64,000 bases of DNA from Clostridium sp. Ade.TY (lineage in GTDB: Bacteria > Bacillota > Clostridia > Clostridiales > Clostridiaceae): the NCBI RefSeq assembly GCF_000498355.1, contig NZ_AVSV01000003.1, forward strand, positions 372,001 to 436,000, written 5' to 3'. How positions within the stretch are numbered: the stretch's first letter is position 1; every line of letters starts with the position of its first letter. A model generated the notes under the pieces. The model was not told the DNA's origin, did no database searches, and saw only the letters and a program-made list of their open reading frames with translations. Below, one piece after another: positions 59,639 through 64,000 of the stretch. The position numbers and the translations under genes are program-made.

Positions 59639-61150
59639 ATGGGGTGGATTAAGAGTATGTTAACTAAAGCAGCAATTAAATATTTAAATGTTCAACCAGC
59701 ATTAACAAATCCTATAACTATACAAGAAGCTTATACATATGAAACTAATTTAATTAGGAATAAGCTTTGGTATAGAGGTGAACCTTATGAACTGGATCAA
59801 TTTTTCAAGAATGTAAGTGGTGATCCAGTAAATAAAGCTAGGTTTTGGAGTGCTGTTCCAAGTGAAGATTTAAGTATAAGAAAAATACATAGTGGATTAC
59901 CTGCAATGATAGCTGATAAGTTAAGTGATATAGTTGTGTCTGACTTAGATAATATAGAAGTTAATGGAGAAGCTGATAATACATTATGGGAAGAAATAAG
60001 AAAAGATAATAAGTTTGATGATAACTTAGGAGATATAATTGCTACGACTTTAGTTAGTGGTGATGGAGCTTTTAAGTTATCTATTGATACTGATATATCT
60101 CCTTATCCTATAATAGAGTTTTTTGATGGTGATAAAGTAGAATATATAACTCAAAGAGGAAGATTAAAAGAAATAAAATTCTATACTTTTTATACTAAAA
60201 ATAATAGACAATATAAATTAGCTGAAACCTATGGGAAAGGATATATTAATTATAATTTATATGATAGTAATGGTAATGAAGTTTCTTTAAATATATTAGA
60301 TGAAACTATGGAACTTGCAGATGTAATATATAATGGTGATTTTATAATGGCAGTACCATTAATGTTTTTTAAATCACCTAAGTTTGTGGGAAGAGGTAAA
60401 AGTATATTTGATACTAAGTCAGATTCATTTGATGCATTAGATGAAGTTATATCTCAATGGATAGATGCAATAAGAGATGGAAGAGTACAAAAATATATAC
60501 CAGAGGATTTAATACCTTATAATCCCAATAACGGAATGAAATTAAAGCCTAATCCTTTTGATAATAAGTTCATAGCAGTTGGTTGCGATAAATCAGAAGG
60601 TGCAAAGAATGAAATAGAAATGAAACAAGCTGAAATAAGATATGAAGCTTATGTTGAAAGTTATTCTAATGCTGTTGATATGTGTTTACAAGGTATAGTA
60701 AGTCCAAGTACTTTAGGGATAGACCTTAAGAAAACAGATAATGCAGAAGCTCAAAGAGAAAAGGAAAAGACTACTCTATATACAAGAGGAAAATTAGTTG
60801 ATATTTTAACAGAAGTTATACCACAGTTAGTTAATATAATTTTAAAAACTAATGATATATTAAATAAAAGAAATGCTGGAGAATATGAAGTAAGTATTGT
60901 TTTTGGGGAATATGCAAGTCCTAGCTTTGATGCAGTAGTAGAAACTGTAGGTAAGGCTAAAAGTTATGGAGTAATGTCTATAGAGCAATGTATAGAGGAA
61001 ATGTATGGAGATACATGGACTGATAAGGAAAAGGAAGAGGAAATTAATAGGATAAAGGAACAGAATGGCTATCTTGAAGCTGATGAACCTAAGTCAGTAG
61101 ATGATGAAGATTTAAATTCAGAGGTTAATGAAGATGGACAAGAAGAATAA
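59639..61150 (+). CDS. Phage portal protein (SPP1 gp6-like)
   Basis: This 503-residue protein forms the ring through which DNA enters the head. The wing and stem regions are visible (KIHSGLPAMIADKLSDIVVSD, about 85-105; LDEVISQWIDAIRDGRVQKYI, about 268-288), and the C-terminus is an acidic tail rich in Glu and Asp. AAGGAGG precedes ATG 59639. The gene overlaps the minor head gene by 23 nt. Confidence 0.88.
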   Translation: MGWIKSMLTKAAIKYLNVQPALTNPITIQEAYTYETNLIRNKLWYRGEPYELDQFFKNVSGDPVNKARFWSAVPSEDLSIRKIHSGLPAMIADKLSDIVVSDLDNIEVNGEADNTLWEEIRKDNKFDDNLGDIIATTLVSGDGAFKLSIDTDISPYPIIEFFDGDKVEYITQRGRLKEIKFYTFYTKNNRQYKLAETYGKGYINYNLYDSNGNEVSLNILDETMELADVIYNGDFIMAVPLMFFKSPKFVGRGKSIFDTKSDSFDALDEVISQWIDAIRDGRVQKYIPEDLIPYNPNNGMKLKPNPFDNKFIAVGCDKSEGAKNEIEMKQAEIRYEAYVESYSNAVDMCLQGIVSPSTLGIDLKKTDNAEAQREKEKTTLYTRGKLVDILTEVIPQLVNIILKTNDILNKRNAGEYEVSIVFGEYASPSFDAVVETVGKAKSYGVMSIEQCIEEMYGDTWTDKEKEEEINRIKEQNGYLEADEPKSVDDEDLNSEVNEDGQEE

Positions 61151-62777
61151 TCCATCAAAGTTAAGTGAAGTACTGGAAGGTATTACAAAGAAAAAAATAT
61201 TAGAAGATCATAAAAAAGAAAGAGATAAGTCTTATGACATAAGAAAGATATTTGAGGAAATGGAACTTGCTTTAATATCTTCTATGCATAAGGCTTTTTA
61301 TTTTCACAAAAAACAACAGCAAGAAGAAGGCTTTAATTGGGAACAATGGCAACGTACTAAACTTAGAGAACTAGAAAAGTACAGAAAAAGAAATAAAAAG
61401 ATAGTTGAAAATTATAATAAGCCTATTCAAGAAGCTATAGATAGAGAATTAGAAGATAAGTTTATTAGCGGTCAACAGTATGTAGAAGATTTAGTTGATA
61501 AGGTTAAGGTACAGTTTCCAGAAGATATAAAAGAAACTCAAACAGTTAAAGGATATATAGCAAATGAGTTAGGAAAAGAGAGTACACCTCCTAGAGAAAC
61601 TAATTTCTTTGGTGTCAATGAAAAGAAACTTAATGCATTACAAGAAACTGTTACTAATGATTTAAAAAAGGCTCAATATTCTGTTTTAAGAAAAATGGAT
61701 GATGTTTATAGACAAACTATATTTAAAACCCATGTGTATTTACAGAGTGGCACTAAGACAATAAATCAATCTGTAGATATGGCTACTAAAGATTTCTTAG
61801 ACAAAGGGATAAATAGTATAGTTTATAAAGATGGTAAACAAGTTAATATTGCTAGTTATGCAGAAATGTGTTTAAGAACAGCAAGTCAAAGAGCTACATT
61901 TTTAGGTGAAGGTAAGAAAAGAGATGAGTTTGGAATACATTTAGTAGTTGTAAGTGCACACGCTAATACTTGTAAGATGTGTGGACCATGGCAAGGAAAA
62001 GTATTGATTGATGATATATTTTCTCATGGTATTAAAGAGGATGGAGATTATCCATTATTAAGTGAGGCTGTAGGAAAAGGATTCTTACATCCTAACTGTA
62101 GACACACATTAATAACATACTTTCCAGGCATAACTAGAATTCCAGCAGTTCCAGATGGTGAGGAAGCTATTAAGCTTTATGAGAAGGAACAAAAGCAAAG
62201 ATATTATGAAAGACAACTTAGAAAATGGAAGAGATTTGAGGCTGGAACTTGCGATGAAGAAAGTAAGAATATAGCACATAATAAAGTAAAAGAACTTCAA
62301 AATGTATTAAGAAAGCATATAGAAGAAAATAAGCAACTTAGAAGAAATTATAATAGAGAAGAAGCAAGAGCAGGATTAAATATTGAAGATGACAATATAA
62401 AAGCAGAAGTATTGAAGCAAAAGGCTCTGAATGCTAAAATTAAAGAAACAAGAGAATATATAAAAACTAATCAACCTTTAAAAATAGAAGTTGGAAAGCA
62501 AGGAAAGCATATATTAGGGCATAACAATTATATTGAAGGTAGAAGTTATTTAACTATATCTTTAGAAGAAGCTCAAGAACTTATTAATAATTATGCTGGT
62601 ACTGGTGAAATAAGGCTTAATTATAATAATGAATGGGATAATAAAGAAATTATCAAAGTCAATAAAGATATAGGTGTAGAAGTTAATAATAGAACAAATA
62701 AAGAAACAATTACAAATAGATTTAAAGTGCATTATTCAAAGAAAGGAACACATATAGTTCCCATGAGAAGGGAGTGA
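61128..62777 (+). CDS. Minor head protein with C-terminal Ntox50-type RNase toxin domain
   Basis: The first 345 residues are a phage minor capsid (Phage_min_cap2/Mu gpF-like) protein: SQRATFLGEGKKRDEFGIHL, then SAHANTCKMCGPWQGKVLI and FLHPNCRHTL. A charged helical linker follows (about 350-450). Residues about 451-549 look like the polymorphic toxin Ntox50 RNase domain: GKQGKHILGHNNYIEGRSYL, NNYAGTGEIRL and the terminal HYSKKGTHIVPMR. The fusion suggests a toxin carried in or on the head. ATG 61128 or 61134 are both possible. The next gene may encode immunity. Confidence 0.82.
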   Translation: MKMDKKNNPSKLSEVLEGITKKKILEDHKKERDKSYDIRKIFEEMELALISSMHKAFYFHKKQQQEEGFNWEQWQRTKLRELEKYRKRNKKIVENYNKPIQEAIDRELEDKFISGQQYVEDLVDKVKVQFPEDIKETQTVKGYIANELGKESTPPRETNFFGVNEKKLNALQETVTNDLKKAQYSVLRKMDDVYRQTIFKTHVYLQSGTKTINQSVDMATKDFLDKGINSIVYKDGKQVNIASYAEMCLRTASQRATFLGEGKKRDEFGIHLVVVSAHANTCKMCGPWQGKVLIDDIFSHGIKEDGDYPLLSEAVGKGFLHPNCRHTLITYFPGITRIPAVPDGEEAIKLYEKEQKQRYYERQLRKWKRFEAGTCDEESKNIAHNKVKELQNVLRKHIEENKQLRRNYNREEARAGLNIEDDNIKAEVLKQKALNAKIKETREYIKTNQPLKIEVGKQGKHILGHNNYIEGRSYLTISLEEAQELINNYAGTGEIRLNYNNEWDNKEIIKVNKDIGVEVNNRTNKETITNRFKVHYSKKGTHIVPMRRE

Positions 62778-62781
62778 TTTT

Positions 62782-62973
62782 ATGAGGTTATGGGAATATG
62801 TAGATAAATATATAAAAGTTATTTGTAAAAACGGTAAGGTTTTTAAAGGAAAATGCATTGACTATACTCAAGCTTTGGATAATGAACCAGAAGTTGATAG
62901 TATAGGATTAGATGTTAAGGGAATAGGTTATGAATTGTATGAAAATGAAATAAAATATATAGAAATTATATAG
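62782..62973 (+). CDS. Small Sm-like protein, candidate immunity protein for the toxin domain
   Basis: The 63-residue protein MRLWEYVDKYIKVICKNGKV... has an LSM/Sm-like strand pattern: IKVICKNGKVFKGKCIDYTQ, a DNEPEVDSIGLDV loop and YENEIKYIEII as the last strands. It starts four nt after the toxin-bearing gene (GGGAGTGATTTT ribosome site). Small proteins of this type often follow toxin genes; an immunity role is inferred from position and shape. Confidence 0.6.
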   Translation: MRLWEYVDKYIKVICKNGKVFKGKCIDYTQALDNEPEVDSIGLDVKGIGYELYENEIKYIEII

Positions 62974-62989
62974 TAGGAGATTATTTTAT

Positions 62990-63523
62990 ATGAATGAAAA
63001 TATAGTTAATTTGATTGTTGGGATAGGCGGAGCATTGATTGGAGCTATAGTTGGAGCTTTTAGCACATACTTTGTAAATAAAAAAACTTTAAAATATCAG
63101 ATTAAATTAGATAATGATAAACTAGAAGAAAAAAAGATATCAGATTTTAGAAAGATAGAAAAAGTTATATCTATATTCTTAAAGGAAGAAATATTATTTA
63201 ATAAGTCAATAATAGATAACAGTGGATTTAATGAAAGAATAAAAAATTTAAATGAAAAAGGAAGAGAAAATGAATCTAGAACAAGTTGTTTAAGTTCTTA
63301 TAGTCATTCTAAATTTGAAGGTATAAAATGTGAAGAATTTGATAAAGTAAAATTAAAACTGTTAGACTATGTTGATAAAGAAATAGTTTTGGATATATTT
63401 GATTTATATAATATATTTTATTTGCTATTAAGAAAGCAAAAAATTAAGAATTTTACAGATGGAGAATTTGAATTAGTATTAAATCTAGAAGAAAAAATAA
63501 ATAATATTTTAAAAAAGTCTTAG
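62990..63523 (+). CDS. Membrane-anchored protein of unknown function
   Basis: The 177-residue protein has one glycine-rich N-terminal membrane helix (about residues 6-28, LIVGIGGALIGAIVGAFSTY), then a long charged helix (about 30-70) and a helical C-terminus. No family recognised. TAGGAGA precedes ATG 62990. It lies between minor head and scaffold genes, where structural modules often carry inserted accessory genes, and is followed by a terminator. Confidence 0.6.
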   Translation: MNENIVNLIVGIGGALIGAIVGAFSTYFVNKKTLKYQIKLDNDKLEEKKISDFRKIEKVISIFLKEEILFNKSIIDNSGFNERIKNLNEKGRENESRTSCLSSYSHSKFEGIKCEEFDKVKLKLLDYVDKEIVLDIFDLYNIFYLLLRKQKIKNFTDGEFELVLNLEEKINNILKKS

Positions 63524-63541
63524 AAATAGGGCTTTTTTTAT
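63512..63541 (+). terminator. Weak terminator after the membrane-anchored protein gene
   Basis: AAAGTCT pairs with AGGGCTTT (with G-U pairs), followed by TTTTTATTTT. Confidence 0.45.
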
Positions 63542-63615
63542 TTTGTCCAAAACTTGCTTAAGACTTTAAACTATGCATGGAATTAACAGCCGACAGGCTA
63601 TAAATGGAGGTATTT

Positions 63616-64000
63616 ATGTTTATAGTAAATTGTAATTTAAGAAAAAGATTAGGAATGTATTTAGCTGCTGATGATGGAGCAGGAAATGGTGGGGAAGGAA
63701 ATTCATCAGAAGGTAATGGAGAAGATGAAGGAACAGAAGGAAATCCACCAGAAGAAAAAACTTTTACTCAAGCTGATGTTGATAGGTTAATTAAAGAAAG
63801 AGTTGCTAGAGAAAGGAAAGGGCAATTATCTAAAGAAGAACTTAAGGCATATCAAGATTGGAAAGAAAGTCAAAAGACAGAAGATGAAAAGAAAAATGAA
63901 GCGTTGACTAATGCAGAAAAGGCTAAACAAGAAGCAGAAGAAAGAGCTTTAAATGCTGAAACAAAGGTAACTTGTTTATCTAAAGGCGTTATAGCTGATT
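63616..64000 (+). CDS. Phage scaffolding protein, N-terminal part (cut by the window edge)
   Basis: The visible 128 residues begin with an unusual basic stretch (FIVNCNLRKRLGMYLAADDG), then a Gly/Glu-rich linker, and then the DUF4355/gp7-type scaffold block EKTFTQADVDRLIKERVARE (about 47-66) and a long coiled coil. TGGAGG precedes ATG 63616. Scaffold proteins guide capsid assembly and are followed by the major capsid gene, which should lie just outside the window. Confidence 0.83.
   Translation, partial: MFIVNCNLRKRLGMYLAADDGAGNGGEGNSSEGNGEDEGTEGNPPEEKTFTQADVDRLIKERVARERKGQLSKEELKAYQDWKESQKTEDEKKNEALTNAEKAKQEAEERALNAETKVTCLSKGVIAD

Larger units (their letters stand above)
44335..64000. mobile_element. 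Prophage (tailed phage), left and central part; right end outside the window
   Basis: From the integrase onwards all genes are phage-type, in the classical order: lysogeny arm, switch, early replication and recombination genes, late regulator, packaging, portal, head, scaffold. Tail, lysis and the right attachment site must lie beyond base 64000. The left boundary is placed between the end of the beta-lactamase-fold gene (44334) and the integrase. Head genes suggest an SPP1/T7-portal-type siphophage or myophage with a Mu-F-like minor head protein. Confidence 0.93.

Overview
The window is AT-rich DNA (by eye roughly 70-75% A+T) with strong AGGAGG-type ribosome binding sites, frequent TTG and GTG starts and many short hairpin terminators. 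Together with MurT/GatD, a GlcT-type PTS glucose permease, PpaX and DacA-like proteins, this points to a Firmicute of the Clostridium sensu stricto type. I cannot name the species from the sequence.

Region 1 (1-44334) is ordinary chromosome. In order it holds: an ABC exporter pair (cut at the left edge), a CNNM/CBS membrane protein, an NCS2 purine permease, an APC amino acid permease, a GNAT acetyltransferase, a small membrane protein, a LysR regulator, a pair made of an EIIB-like protein and a DUF3284-like protein, an M29 aminopeptidase (minus strand), glutaminase, then polA-coaE-lytic transglycosylase-GH8-like protein. These are followed by a YhgE/Pip protein, PTS glucose IICBA, two overlapping orphan histidine kinases, TspO, topoisomerase III, LrgAB and an NMT1-type ABC importer (both minus), an acyltransferase, ppaX, an ArsC-like protein, a flavin reductase, a D-Ala-D-Ala carboxypeptidase, a polysaccharide deacetylase, gatD-murT, mannose-6-phosphate isomerase, uppP, a hypothetical gene, phosphofructokinase and a class A beta-lactamase-fold protein that lacks the nucleophilic serine. 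A cell-envelope theme recurs (DacA, deacetylase, MurT/GatD, UppP, Slt, LrgAB).

Region 2 (about 44335 to the right edge) is the left and central part of a tailed-phage prophage; its right end lies outside the window. The minus-strand lysogeny arm (integrase, ImmA/IrrE peptidase, repressor) diverges from the plus-strand lytic genes across a switch region with three 17-bp operator-like sites. The early genes encode a Cro-like protein, an HTH protein, a BRO-N/KilAC antirepressor, a run of very small proteins, ERF recombinase, a DUF1351 protein, a replication protein with a DnaA domain I-like tail, a phage 'replication terminator' family protein, a DUF2303-like protein and a RecU-like resolvase. 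A membrane-protein gene with its own promoter and terminator (a moron) and a sigma-like late regulator follow. The packaging/head module (TerS, TerL, portal, minor head protein, start of the scaffold protein) runs off the right edge.

The most unusual part lies between the late regulator and the packaging genes (55624-56181). It has four CCCAA boxes at exactly 11-bp spacing in front of an extended -10 promoter. After these comes a gene-free structured tract. Two 7-6-7 hairpins with the same TTAAGT loop and compensatory stem changes each sit exactly 5 nt upstream of a tRNA-type unit: one is a 52-nt tRNA-like element without an anticodon arm, the other a full tRNA-Asn(GTT) with an atypical U73. 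A three-way junction and a terminator follow. Also notable is the C-terminal Ntox50-type RNase toxin domain on the minor head protein, followed at once by a small Sm-like protein that could be its immunity partner.
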